Of a stretch of 64,000 nt of DNA, positions 1 to 8,130 are shown one piece after another. The position numbers were made by a program, and so were the translations under genes. The stretch covers positions 1,674,001 through 1,738,000 of the forward strand of contig NC_009464.1 in the NCBI RefSeq assembly GCF_000063445.1, given 5' to 3'. Position 1 is the stretch's first letter. Each line of letters begins with the position of its first letter. The notes beneath the pieces were generated by a model, which had not been told where the DNA came from, did no database searches, and worked only from the letters and a program-made list of their open reading frames with translations. Origin of the DNA: Methanocella arvoryzae MRE50. Lineage in GTDB: Archaea > Halobacteriota > Methanocellia > Methanocellales > Methanocellaceae.

Positions 1-204
1 TACAGGCGTGTTCTTTGGGTCTTTCTTCTCGGCCACAGCCTTGATCGCTATCTGCCGGTCGGTCACGATTCCTTTGACGCTGTCCCCGTCTACGACGATA
101 ACTGTGCCGGTGTTCTGGTTCTTCATCTTCGCCGCGGCGTCCGCCGCCGTGGACTTCGTGTCCACGCACGCGATCTCGCTTGTCATAACGTCCTTGATTT
201 TCAT
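1..204 (-). CDS. CBS-domain protein, C-terminal part cut off by the window edge
   Basis: The reading frame runs off the left edge, leaving 68 residues. It starts MKIKDVMTSE, and has TGTVIVVDGD and GIVTDRQIAI blocks, the usual pattern of a first CBS motif followed by the beginning of a second. CBS pairs bind adenosyl ligands and act as energy or redox sensors; no specific ligand can be read here. The start at 204 is preferred over the ATG at 210 because AGGGG lies 6 bases before it. The gene is probably monocistronic, since the next gene on this strand ends at 312. Confidence 0.8.
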   Translation of the reverse strand, partial: MKIKDVMTSEIACVDTKSTAADAAAKMKNQNTGTVIVVDGDSVKGIVTDRQIAIKAVAEKKDPKNTPV

Positions 205-311
205 GAACATCCCCTACTGTAAGTTCTGAATCAGGTATCTGCCCGCGTGAATATTAGGCTATTTCGAGTTTCGGGCAACATCCGGGGCTGGTCATGACAA
301 ATGTGCTGCTG

Positions 312-1565
312 CTACTGTTTGAACAGGGCTTCCATGAGCCTTGTCGCAAAAGGCTTTGCGACCGGCTGCGTGTCTCGCTTGCGGCCGGAGATGGTTTCGG
401 CGACGTGGTAGATCTCTTTCGACGTTTTAGAGCAGGGGCTGGCGAGGATGGCGGGCACCTTATCTTTCCGGCGCATATCCCCGTCCTCGGGCAGCATGGC
501 GATCACCGGGGTGCCGAAGTACTGCTCGATCTGGGACCGGCTGTACTGGTGGCCGGTCATGTCGTATCGGTTTAAGACGATGCCGGGCACCCGGACGTCC
601 AGGATGCGGGCCATCTCCTGCACCTTCAGGCCGTCGATCATGCTGCCCTCGTCAGGATTGAGCACGAGGAGCAGGTAGTCGGAAGCATACAGGGACAGGG
701 CAACTTCTTTGTTGTAGCCCGCAGGGGTGTCGATCACGATGAAGTCGGCATCCCTGGAAAAGTGGCTTATGACGTCGCCGAGCAGATTCCGGTCCATGCC
801 CAGGAAGCCCGCGATGGACAGCCCGCTGGGCACTATGCGAAGCCTGTTGTTGAAAGCCCGGTAGACGGCTTTGTCAGGCTCCGCTTTGCCGGACAGGACT
901 TCGTGCAGCGTGGCTTTCATGCACTGGACATCGATGCCCATGTACGAGGCCATGTTGCTCATGCTGGTGTCGGCGTCGAGCAGGACTGTGTCGAAGCCCA
1001 TTTCGGCGAGCGCGATGCCGAGGTTGATGGAAAAGGTGGTCTTGCCCGTGCCGCCTTTGCCTGCGCCGACTGAGATAACGACAGCTGCCTTTTCAGCTGC
1101 AGGAAGCTCCCTGGCGGGTTCTTCTCCGGCCGGGGGCTGCTCCGGGGAAGGCGCCGGGATTTCCGGCGGGGGAATTTTCGCGATGGGATCGATGGCCGTG
1201 TCCTCGAAGATCAGTCTGGGAGGGAGGCCGCCCATGGTGGAGAGAAGGGCGGCATCCCGGTCAGTCGGCCGTTTTTTCGAGGATGGGTCCCGCAGGGTCT
1301 CCCGGGGCAGAGAGGTGTAAACGAGTTCCCGCACTTCCCCGGGCTTCAGGCCTGCCACCCGCCAGGTGATCTTTCCGGCAGAGGCAGTGGCGGCAGGAAC
1401 GATACCGCCCGATTTAGCGAAGCATAACAGGCCGGAGATATCCGCCGGATAGGCATCCTCGACAGTGGCCTGGCAAACCGACTGGCCGTTGTTTCTGACG
1501 ATGATCACCATGCGGCCGCCGGCCGCGTCCCAGTATTTCCTGACCTCGATGCCTGACTGTTCCAT
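312..1565 (-). CDS. MinD/ParA-family P-loop ATPase with an extra N-terminal domain
   Basis: 417 residues. A deviant Walker A motif GKGGTGKTT at about 169-177 is followed by the LLDADTSMSNMAS switch region and FIVIDTPAG, which places it in the SIMIBI class of MinD/ParA/ArsA ATPases. Unlike ordinary MinD (about 260 residues), the ATPase is preceded by about 90 residues of predicted beta structure (VIIVRNNGQSVCQATVED, GEVRELVYTSL) and a Pro/Glu-rich linker near 130-155. The front part resembles an adhesion-type Ig fold, which is my inference. The C-terminus KPFATRLMEALFKQ could be an amphipathic membrane-targeting helix of the MinD kind. No partner gene such as MinC is adjacent. The role could be spatial organisation of a surface or chemosensory structure, but it is unknown. 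Confidence 0.85.
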   Translation of the reverse strand: MEQSGIEVRKYWDAAGGRMVIIVRNNGQSVCQATVEDAYPADISGLLCFAKSGGIVPAATASAGKITWRVAGLKPGEVRELVYTSLPRETLRDPSSKKRPTDRDAALLSTMGGLPPRLIFEDTAIDPIAKIPPPEIPAPSPEQPPAGEEPARELPAAEKAAVVISVGAGKGGTGKTTFSINLGIALAEMGFDTVLLDADTSMSNMASYMGIDVQCMKATLHEVLSGKAEPDKAVYRAFNNRLRIVPSGLSIAGFLGMDRNLLGDVISHFSRDADFIVIDTPAGYNKEVALSLYASDYLLLVLNPDEGSMIDGLKVQEMARILDVRVPGIVLNRYDMTGHQYSRSQIEQYFGTPVIAMLPEDGDMRRKDKVPAILASPCSKTSKEIYHVAETISGRKRDTQPVAKPFATRLMEALFKQ

Positions 1566-1705
1566 AGGAGCACCAATGACTTATTTACAATATCTTGCAT
1601 ATAATGCTTTCTGGCCTGTGCCTGGCCTGACCATCACCAGCCCCATAGTAGCGCATGGCCTTCATACAGTTGGTTCTAGCAGGTCACAGCGAGGCGTTCT
1701 CGGAG

Positions 1706-1718
1706 ATTTTTATATAAG
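1706..1718 (+). promoter_or_regulatory. TATA box of the prenyl synthase gene
   Basis: TTTTTATATAAG lies about 45-55 bases before the ATG at 1762, in the only AT-rich stretch of this gap. A start of transcription about 25 bases further on would leave a short leader containing a weak AGG. Confidence 0.6.
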
Positions 1719-1761
1719 CGCTGGCTACGAAGGGTTTTAATACGTAAAAGTCAATAGGCAC

Positions 1762-2793
1762 ATGAACACTATGGCAATCCCGGTCATCTCTATCCTTGAA
1801 AGCTATTCAGTTTACACGAACCAGGAGATCAAGAGAATCCTAGACAGCCGCAGGAAAGTCGGGCTGCTCGGAGACATGATGATGTATCACCTGGGATGGA
1901 GGGATGAGGAGTTGAACCCGTGCGAGGCCAAGGGCGGAAAACAGCTCAGGTCCACCATGTGCCTGCTGGCCTGCGAGGCGATCAGCGGCAAGTTCGACAA
2001 CGCGCTGCCGGGGGCTGCTGCCGTCGAGCTGGTCCACAACTTCTCCCTCATTCACGACGACATAGAGGATGGGGACGAGACGCGCCGCCACCGGCCCACA
2101 GTGTGGAAGCTCTGGGGCGTTCCCCAGGCGATCAACACCGGAGATGCCATGGATGTCGTCTCCTACATAGCCATATTAGAGCTGAAGGTCAAGCCCGAGA
2201 CCATGATTAAGGTCCTGCGGGTCTTCAACGACACCATCATGCAGCTCTGCGAAGGCCAGTACCTGGACATGGACTTCCAGACCAGAAAGACCGTCACTGT
2301 GGAAGAGTACATCGAGATGATCACCGGCAAGACCGCCGCCCTCATCGAGGCATCCACCGCCATCGGCGCCATGGCAGCCACAGACGACCAGAAGGTCATC
2401 GACCACTTCAAGGCCTTCGGCCACAAGATCGGCATAGGCTTCCAGATCCAGGACGACCTGCTGGGCATCTGGGGCGACCCCTCCAAGACCGGCAAGTCCG
2501 CGAGGAACGACATCAGGAACAAGAAGAAGACGTTACCTGTATTATACGCCCTGCAGTACTCGAAGCAGAAGGAAGAGCTGAAACAGCTGTACGCCAAAGA
2601 GCAGTTCTCCGAAGCCGACATCGACCGGGTCTTCCAGATCCTCACCGAAGCCGGCGCCTATGAGTACACCATGAAGACCGCTCACCGGTACAGAGACGAA
2701 GCCTTAGCCGAGCTGGAAGGCCTCTGCCCCGGCAGCAGAGCCATGGACGATCTCATTGCCATCGGCCGGTTCCTGGTTGACAGGGATTACTGA
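1762..2793 (+). CDS. Geranylgeranyl/farnesyl diphosphate synthase family (trans-prenyl chain elongation)
   Basis: 343 residues, the usual family length. The first aspartate-rich motif DDIED is at 99-103, followed by RRHRPTVWKLWG; the second is QIQDDLLGIWGDPSKTGK near 225-242. The conserved GGKQLR (58-63) binds the homoallylic diphosphate. The enzyme condenses isopentenyl diphosphate with allylic diphosphates, which in archaea supplies the C20 chains of ether lipids. The second motif is DDLLG rather than DDxxD, a variant I associate with a subgroup of archaeal and actinobacterial enzymes, so product length cannot be deduced. Residues just before DDIED (NFSLIH) include bulky side chains that may limit chain length. 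It is transcribed alone. Confidence 0.9.
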   Translation: MNTMAIPVISILESYSVYTNQEIKRILDSRRKVGLLGDMMMYHLGWRDEELNPCEAKGGKQLRSTMCLLACEAISGKFDNALPGAAAVELVHNFSLIHDDIEDGDETRRHRPTVWKLWGVPQAINTGDAMDVVSYIAILELKVKPETMIKVLRVFNDTIMQLCEGQYLDMDFQTRKTVTVEEYIEMITGKTAALIEASTAIGAMAATDDQKVIDHFKAFGHKIGIGFQIQDDLLGIWGDPSKTGKSARNDIRNKKKTLPVLYALQYSKQKEELKQLYAKEQFSEADIDRVFQILTEAGAYEYTMKTAHRYRDEALAELEGLCPGSRAMDDLIAIGRFLVDRDY

Positions 2794-2901
2794 ACACTTT
2801 TCTCACCTTTTCTTTTCCGGGAGCCCCGCGGCGGCAGACCGGAAAAGCTTTAATAACACTGGCCTCATGAGTCTAAATACTAATTTCCCGGAGGGAAAAC
2901 G

Positions 2902-3666
2902 ATGAGCGTCCATGATGTCCTGGAGAAGGTGAAGCGGGGAGAGATCGGCGTAGAAGAGGCGGAGCGGCTGCTGAAGATCGACTACGTGGAGAGGATCGGC
3001 AACCACACCGTCTTCGACATGTCCAGGGAGGCCCGGTCCGGCATCCCGGAGGTGATCTACGCAGAGGGCAAGACGCCGGCGAAGGTCGGGGAGATCGTGG
3101 AGGCAGTCGTGAGGCAGAAGGGCATGATAAGCGTGTCCCGGGCTTCCGAGGCAGACCACGCGGAGATCATCAGGCGCATCGGCAGCGACGGTGTCATCCA
3201 CAGGCCCGAGGCCAGGATGATCGTGGTGGACAGGCGGAAGGAGAAGCCGGCGAAGACGGGTAAGGTCGGCGTCCTGACCGCGGGCACCTCGGACATTCCG
3301 GTGGCCGAGGAGGCCGCGATTATCGCAGAGGTCATGGGCTGCGAAGTGATCCGGGGCTACGACGTCGGAGTTGCAGGAATCCACAGGCTCCTGGACCCGC
3401 TCAAGCTGATGATCTCCGAGGGCGTCGCCTGCATTATCGTAGTCGCGGGCATGGAGGGCGCGCTCCCCTCCGTAGTGGCAGGCATCGCGCCGGTCCCCGT
3501 AATAGGCGTGCCCACCAGTATCGGATATGGCCTGGGAGCCGGCGGCATCGGCGCGCTGACGACGATGCTCCAGTCCTGCTCCCCCGGCCTGGTGGTCGTC
3601 AACATCGACAACGGGTTCAACGCGGGCGCCACAGCGGCGCTCATCGCGAGGCTTAAAAATAGCTAA
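2902..3666 (+). CDS. larB: LarB, pyridinium-3,5-biscarboxylate mononucleotide synthase (nickel-pincer cofactor)
   Basis: 254 residues with a strong GGAGG 9 bases before the ATG. The C-terminal half is PurE-like (GTSDIPVAEEA, GYDVGVAGIHRL, VVAGMEGALPSVVAG, GVPTSIGYGLG), and the N-terminal region has the LarB-type leader EEAERLLK. LarB carboxylates and hydrolyses nicotinic acid adenine dinucleotide as the first step to the nickel-pincer nucleotide used by LarA-type racemases. No larC, larE or larA is adjacent, so the rest of the pathway must be elsewhere. The protein should not be mistaken for purine PurE: the domain order and length match LarB. Confidence 0.9.
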   Translation: MSVHDVLEKVKRGEIGVEEAERLLKIDYVERIGNHTVFDMSREARSGIPEVIYAEGKTPAKVGEIVEAVVRQKGMISVSRASEADHAEIIRRIGSDGVIHRPEARMIVVDRRKEKPAKTGKVGVLTAGTSDIPVAEEAAIIAEVMGCEVIRGYDVGVAGIHRLLDPLKLMISEGVACIIVVAGMEGALPSVVAGIAPVPVIGVPTSIGYGLGAGGIGALTTMLQSCSPGLVVVNIDNGFNAGATAALIARLKNS

Positions 3667-3675
3667 AAGCTAAAA

Positions 3676-3730
3676 AATATGCCCGACACCCGGCCCCTGG
3701 CCGGAAAGTGTCGGCCGTATTCTTTTCTCT
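3676..3730 (+). terminator. Two-tier stem-loop and T-rich tail after larB
   Basis: An outer stem CCGACAC/GTGTCGG (3676-3682/3701-3707) encloses an inner stem CCGGCC/GGCCGG with loop CCT, followed by a T-rich tail at about 3711-3730. It stands 10 bases after the larB stop, and its tail approaches the 3' end of the convergent glycine-rich gene. Confidence 0.75.
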
Positions 3731-3744
3731 TATTATATCACTGC

Positions 3745-4188
3745 TCAGCAGACTCCACAGCTGCTGATGCCGCAGCCACCAAGGCCGCCGATGCCGCAGC
3801 CGCCGAGACCATAGCCACCGAGACCATAGCCACCGAAGAACGGGCTGCCAAAGCCACCGAGACCATAGCCGCCGAAGCCGCCGAGGAACGGGCTGCCAAA
3901 GCCGCCGAAGCCGAGGCCGCCGAGACCCAGGCCTCTGAAGCCAAGACCTCTGAAGCCGAGGCCGCCAAAGCCGAGGTTGTTAAAGCCGAGGCCGCCAAGG
4001 CCGCCGAAGCCGCCGAAACCTGTGGTCAGTGCAGATGCGCTGCTGGCCGCGCTGGCGCCGCCGAAACCCGCGCCCGCACTGGAGAGCGCAGATGCGCTTC
4101 CCAGCTGTGCCGAGGCCGGTGCTGCCACGAGAAAGCCGATTACCAATGCCGCGAAGGCATACATAGCGATTCTACTTAGGTTTGTCAG
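3745..4188 (-). CDS. Glycine-rich secreted protein, first of two paralogs, probable CTG start
   Basis: About 147 residues. A signal peptide (IAMYAFAALVIGFLVAAPASA) is followed by an Ala/Ser segment, then degenerate GFGG, GLGGLG and GYGLGG repeats, and a Cys-containing end (GGCGIGG, ISSCGVC). The first ATG in frame is at 4164, but alignment with the paralog at 4460-4795 continues 8 codons upstream to a CTG at 4188 (TNLSRIAMYAF against TDIRKIATFAF). GTAGGGG lies at the same place before that CTG as before the paralog's ATG. A CTG start is therefore inferred. Such Gly-rich secreted proteins are expected to form flexible or adhesive surface material; the function is unknown. The opposite strand is open only because of the repeats. 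Confidence 0.75.
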   Translation of the reverse strand: MTNLSRIAMYAFAALVIGFLVAAPASAQLGSASALSSAGAGFGGASAASSASALTTGFGGFGGLGGLGFNNLGFGGLGFRGLGFRGLGLGGLGFGGFGSPFLGGFGGYGLGGFGSPFFGGYGLGGYGLGGCGIGGLGGCGISSCGVC

Positions 4189-4226
4189 AAGTTTTCCCCC
4201 TACAAAAAGTAATCACTGCCACCGAC

Positions 4227-4236
4227 GATAAAAAGG
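4227..4236 (-). promoter_or_regulatory. TATA box of the first glycine-rich gene
   Basis: On the minus strand this reads CCTTTTTATC, about 40 bases before the proposed CTG start. It aligns with AGCTTTTTATC upstream of the paralog at 4832-4841, so promoter and gene appear to have been duplicated together. Confidence 0.5.
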
Positions 4237-4459
4237 CTAGGCCAGAAAATCACAAAAGCGGCGATTAGAACAGGTGTGTTACAGATAACAAGGGCAAGGG
4301 CAGGCCGCTATGGTTTACGGCACACAGAGGCTGGGGATGGAAGCAGTTACCATCCCGCCTTTCCGGTCGTCTCCCGGATGAAGCCCGTCAAAATAAGCGG
4401 AAGCGCTCCGGGCAGAGCCGGAACGCCGATCCATATTGGTCTGAGGTTTTAAGTGGAGC

Positions 4460-4795
4460 TTACCAGAACACCCGCTGCTGCCACCAGGGGTTCCACAGTC
4501 CCCAGTTGTTGAAGCCGAGACCGCCCCACCTGTTGAACCACGGGTTCCAGCCTCCGAGGCCAAGACCCCAGCCGCCGAAGAACGGGCTGCCAAAGCCGCC
4601 GAAACCGCCGAGGCCGAAGCTGCTGGCGCTGGCACTGCTGGCTGCACTGGCGCCGCCGAATCCTCCGAAGCCACCGCCTGCCGCTGCAGAGCTGCTCGCC
4701 GCTGCCGAGGCCTGTGCAGCCGCGGGCGTCGCCATCATGGTGGCGATTGCCAGTGCCACAAATGCGAATGTCGCAATTTTCCTTATGTCTGTCAT
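4460..4795 (-). CDS. Glycine/tryptophan-rich secreted protein, second paralog
   Basis: 111 residues: an ATG start with GGGG 7 bases before it, then a signal peptide (IATFAFVALAIATMMATPAAA). A Ser/Ala-rich part with GGGFGGFGGAS follows, and then a C-terminal Gly/Trp/Phe/Asn region (GGWNPWFNRWGG, WNPWWQQRVFW). The N-terminal 30 residues match the neighbour at 3745-4188, so this is a tandem duplication whose ends have diverged: Cys-containing there, Trp-rich here. The aromatic/Gly composition suggests a self-associating surface or matrix protein, which is inference. No sorting motif is visible. Confidence 0.8.
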   Translation of the reverse strand: MTDIRKIATFAFVALAIATMMATPAAAQASAAASSSAAAGGGFGGFGGASAASSASASSFGLGGFGGFGSPFFGGWGLGLGGWNPWFNRWGGLGFNNWGLWNPWWQQRVFW

Positions 4796-4831
4796 GTGTA
4801 TCCCCTACAATATTAGATTGATCAGAATGAT

Positions 4832-4841
4832 GATAAAAAGC
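4832..4841 (-). promoter_or_regulatory. TATA box of the second glycine-rich gene
   Basis: On the minus strand GCTTTTTATC lies about 36 bases before the ATG at 4795, matching the promoter of the paralog. Confidence 0.5.
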
Positions 4842-5037
4842 TGGCATAAACTCGCTGACCACAGTGCATCTAAAATCTATTTTATACAGATAATTTTAAT
4901 ACTCTCCCCGCCCAACCAGATGTTGACACCAGCTATATGTTGACAGTAATCGGGGAGTGAGGCAAAGGCAGGCCGCACCTGACGCCGTCTGGACCGCCGC
5001 ACTCGAGGCATGAAAAACTTTTTGAACAGCCGTGGTA

Positions 5038-5073
5038 CACAATTGTGTTACACAATTGTGTTGCACAATTGCG
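5038..5073 (+). promoter_or_regulatory. Three tandem CACAATTGTG palindromes upstream of the DUF460 gene
   Basis: CACAATTGTG occurs at 5038-5047 and 5051-5060, and CACAATTGCG at 5064-5073, with an exact 13-base period. Each unit is a palindrome or near-palindrome. They fill the space 30-65 bases before the ATG at 5104, in the 308-base gap between divergent genes. This looks like a cooperative operator. The rest of the gap (4842-5037) holds nothing else recognisable except AT-rich promoter-like sequence. Confidence 0.55.
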
Positions 5074-5103
5074 CACATTCGAAAGTCACAGATTCACACG
5101 ACA

Positions 5104-7131
5104 ATGCCAGCCCAGACCACCAACGTCATATTCGGCGTCGACATCGTTCACGGGTCCAGCCGGTCCCGGGAAACTCCCCGGTACGCTCTCGTTATCCTGA
5201 ATGGCGAAGTCGAGCGCTTCCCGGACATCAGCCTTTTTAAGCTTTTACGGATGATCCGCCAGTACCGACCGGACATACTCGCAGTGGACAGCATCACCGA
5301 GCTTGCCCCGAACAGGAAAGAGCTTATCGCCCTGCTGAAGCGCCTGCCGGCCGACGTCAGGCTGGTCCAGGTGACCGGCAACGAGCACCAGGAGCCGCTA
5401 ACCCGGCTGGCCAAGGACAGGGGCATCACGTTCAACCCGCTTAACCCGGTGGAGGAGGCGTTCGCGTGCGCCTGCCTCGCCGCCATGGGAGTCGGGTACA
5501 TAGTATCCGTGTTCGAGGACAGGACGATCATCAAGGTCAGCCGGGCACGGTCTCTGGGCAGGGGCGGGTGGAGCCAGAACCGGTACCGCCGCAAAGTCCA
5601 GGGCAGGGTGAGGGAGAAGGTGAGAGACATCGAGGCGAAGCTGAAAGCCATAGATCACGAGGCAAGCGTGACCCAGGGCTTCGGAGGCCTGGTCAACGGC
5701 ACCTTCGTCGTTAATAAGAAGCGGTCCGAACTGGGCGCCTTAATACACAATTCCCGGGAGGAAGACGTACAGGTGACAGTAACCAGTGTAGAGAAAGATA
5801 CCATCGAGTTCATACCGCTGGAGAAAAAAGTCAGAGAGCACCTGATCGTCGGCGTTGACCCCGGGACCACGATCGGCGTCGCGGTGCTGAACCTGCAGGG
5901 CGAGCTCAAAGGCCTGATCAGTTCCCGGGTCATGTCCATCCCGGACGTGATCGAGTACATCCGGGAGTTCGGCAAGCCGGTAATCGTGGCCACTGACGTG
6001 GTGCCCCCGCCAGACACCGTGGAGAAGATCAAGAGGTCGTTCAAGGCCACGCTGTTCGCCCCTGACGAGCGCATCTCGGTGGATGAGAAGGTCAGGCTGG
6101 GCAAGCCTTATGGCTATAACAACGACCACGAGCGGGACGCGTTATCGGCCGCGGTCAAGGCGTTCAACACCTACAAGAACAAGTTCGCTCAGATCGACCG
6201 CAAGGCGCCGTCTCACCTGGCTAACGACGTGAAGGCCATGGCCATCGGCGGCACCGCGATAGATGCTGCGATCAGCCGGCTGATACCGAAGCCGGCTGCG
6301 AAATCCCGGGCAACCGCGCCTGCTCCCGGGCCTGTCGAGGGCAATGCGGATGTGGAGGCCAGGCTGGCAGAGCTTCGGGAGCAGATCAGGAAGAAGGACG
6401 AGCAGATCGAGAACCTCCGCGCCTACGTGTCCGAGCTGAAGCGTGAAGCCCGGGACGCCAGACAGAGGCTGGAGGCCAGAGAGCGCAAGCTAAACAGCTT
6501 ACAGCAGCGCGGCCTCGACGACCTGCGAAAGAGTAAGGAGATCACGATCAGGGACAAGGAGATCGACCGGCTCAAGAAGGAGGTCTACGACGAGCGTAAG
6601 CGGAACGCGGAGCTCAGGTCTAACATCGACCGGCTCAAGCAGATCCGGGTGCTGGAGTTCAGGGGCGACAAGTCCCCGGTCAAGATCATCGAGAACCTGA
6701 GCAAGGACGCCATCATGGCCTGCGATAAGAAGCTGGGCCTCAAGCCCGGGGACATCGTTTTCATCAGAGACGCGGGCGGCGGCCCGCAGGCGGCCTCGAT
6801 GCTCATCGAAAAGGGAGTCAGGGTCGTCATCCGGGGCACCTTCATGTCCCACCTGGCCGAGGAAAAGTTCCTCGAGGCGAAGATGCCCGTCGTCTCGAAG
6901 GAGGACGTCGGCCTCAAGCTCGTCGACGACTTCGCGGTGCTGGACAGCCACAAGCTGGATGCCGCCATCGAACGGTGGAAGCAGTTGCTGGCGAAGAGAG
7001 AGAAGGAGAAGAACGTCGAGTGGTTCAACGGCATCATCGCCGACTACAAGTCCGAGCGCCGGCGGGAGTACCGCAAAGAGCAGCGGCAGAGCGTGAACCA
7101 GTACCTGGGCGACTATACCGACGAGGAGTAG
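5104..7131 (+). CDS. DUF460 family protein, predicted RNase H-like (RuvC/YqgF-type) nuclease with coiled coil
   Basis: 675 residues from the ATG at 5104. The longer open frame to 5032 would translate the palindromic operator and is rejected. Two RNase H-like strands are visible: VIFGVDIVHGSS near the N-terminus and LIVGVDPGTTIGVAVL near 250, with DHERDALSAAVKAF as a candidate acidic C-terminal motif near 340. A coiled coil of about 130 residues follows (LREQIRKKDEQIENLRAYV onward), then a C-terminal globular part (KLGLKPGDIVFIRDAGGG). The family is archaeal; the nuclease assignment comes from fold similarity, and no activity is known to me. It is monocistronic, ending in a GC-rich hairpin. 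Confidence 0.85.
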   Translation: MPAQTTNVIFGVDIVHGSSRSRETPRYALVILNGEVERFPDISLFKLLRMIRQYRPDILAVDSITELAPNRKELIALLKRLPADVRLVQVTGNEHQEPLTRLAKDRGITFNPLNPVEEAFACACLAAMGVGYIVSVFEDRTIIKVSRARSLGRGGWSQNRYRRKVQGRVREKVRDIEAKLKAIDHEASVTQGFGGLVNGTFVVNKKRSELGALIHNSREEDVQVTVTSVEKDTIEFIPLEKKVREHLIVGVDPGTTIGVAVLNLQGELKGLISSRVMSIPDVIEYIREFGKPVIVATDVVPPPDTVEKIKRSFKATLFAPDERISVDEKVRLGKPYGYNNDHERDALSAAVKAFNTYKNKFAQIDRKAPSHLANDVKAMAIGGTAIDAAISRLIPKPAAKSRATAPAPGPVEGNADVEARLAELREQIRKKDEQIENLRAYVSELKREARDARQRLEARERKLNSLQQRGLDDLRKSKEITIRDKEIDRLKKEVYDERKRNAELRSNIDRLKQIRVLEFRGDKSPVKIIENLSKDAIMACDKKLGLKPGDIVFIRDAGGGPQAASMLIEKGVRVVIRGTFMSHLAEEKFLEAKMPVVSKEDVGLKLVDDFAVLDSHKLDAAIERWKQLLAKREKEKNVEWFNGIIADYKSERRREYRKEQRQSVNQYLGDYTDEE

Positions 7132-7150
7132 GCCGGCCAGAAGGCCGGCC
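7131..7150 (+). terminator. GGCCGGCC hairpin after the DUF460 gene
   Basis: GGCCGGCC, loop AGAA, GGCCGGCC forms a perfect 8-bp stem that overlaps the last base of the stop codon. There is no T tract, so it may act as an mRNA 3' stabiliser rather than a terminator. Confidence 0.4.
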
Positions 7151-7197
7151 AGAGATGCCCTGAGTGGCGCGCGCTCAATGTATTCCGGTATCCGAAA

Positions 7198-7962
7198 TCA
7201 GCGCATTATTCTGGCCTGGCTGGTGTAGTAAGGCCGGGAGATGTCGACGCCGGTGACCTGCTCTGTGTCCGCGTCGACGTACGTCTTTATGAGCAGGTAT
7301 GGGGTCACGTCTGTGTTTTTCAGCCGGTACTTGTGCTCGGTGACATCGATCCATGTGTTTCTGTCGGCCATGTAGCTGGTATCGAGGGTGACGGGGCTGT
7401 CGCCGGTGACGCTTCCCTCGGCCACTCCCAGCTGGTCGTGGATGCCCGGCAGGACGTTTTCCATGTAGTGCTGGTAGGCGACGTTCTGGACCAGCGTGGC
7501 GGTGAATCCGGCTACCGAATGCGTGGACCGGTCGACGACGTAGGTGACCGACCAGCCGGAGGCCCGGGTATAGTTGCCGGCATAGTACTGGCCGAGCCCG
7601 ATCTTCACTTTTCCGGCTTCTACGTCTCCGGGCGGCCCGATGATCATGCGGTACGGGTCGGCGGGATCGATGACGGCAGAGTAGTAAGGCGTGGTAAGGT
7701 AGTCGGCCTCTATCGTGATCCCCTCCTGGCCGAGGTCCCGGTACTCGTCCTGGTGGGCTTCCACCCACGCCATTTTGGCGGCCTGCATGTCAGGCAGGTA
7801 GTCGGTCATGATCGCCCTGGAAATTTCTCTCTGCTGCTGCTTATAATACTCAAGCTCCTCGGTGGCGGACTGCAGCGCGAGGTAGTTCAGCGCGCAGGCT
7901 ATCAGCGCAACGATAAGTACTGCGGCCAGCGTCGCATACAGAAGCTGTTTTAGTCTGTCCAT
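7198..7962 (-). CDS. Membrane-anchored extracytoplasmic protein of unknown function
   Basis: About 254 residues. An N-terminal anchor (LLYATLAAVLIVALIACALNYLAL) is followed by a short coiled coil (EELEYYKQQQREISRA) and a soluble domain outside the membrane. The soluble part has alternating hydrophobic strands (VKIGLGQYYAGNY, WSVTYVVDRSTHSVAGF) and could be a PepSY-like or Cache-like sensor fold; I cannot assign it. AGG lies 7 bases before the ATG at 7962; longer starts at 7968 or 7992 are possible. It is divergent from the glycosyltransferase gene. Confidence 0.7.
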   Translation of the reverse strand: MDRLKQLLYATLAAVLIVALIACALNYLALQSATEELEYYKQQQREISRAIMTDYLPDMQAAKMAWVEAHQDEYRDLGQEGITIEADYLTTPYYSAVIDPADPYRMIIGPPGDVEAGKVKIGLGQYYAGNYTRASGWSVTYVVDRSTHSVAGFTATLVQNVAYQHYMENVLPGIHDQLGVAEGSVTGDSPVTLDTSYMADRNTWIDVTEHKYRLKNTDVTPYLLIKTYVDADTEQVTGVDISRPYYTSQARIMR

Positions 7963-8130
7963 GATCATGCCTGCGTAGTGCTCTTCTACCATAATTGGGT
8001 ACGGGGGTATATCAACTTACGGGCGCTGCCCGAAAGATTGATAAGGCTTATGGCTCATGAAAAGCATTATTTGATCGACCTGCCGCACCGCCGGACCGGG
8101 TGTGCCATGGCTTCTCAGTACGGTGAAAAA

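Noticed and set aside
2902-3666. PurE (phosphoribosylaminoimidazole carboxylase)
   Set aside because: Length of 254 and the LarB-specific N-terminal part do not fit PurE, which is about 160 residues.
3738-4231. Long Ala/Glu-rich or Pro-rich open frames opposite the glycine-rich genes
   Set aside because: They are mirror images of GGN repeats on the minus strand; the minus frames have signal peptides, Shine-Dalgarno and a paralog.
5032-5103. Longer start for the DUF460 protein
   Set aside because: It would translate the palindromic operator, giving a Cys/His-rich leader with no similarity to the family.
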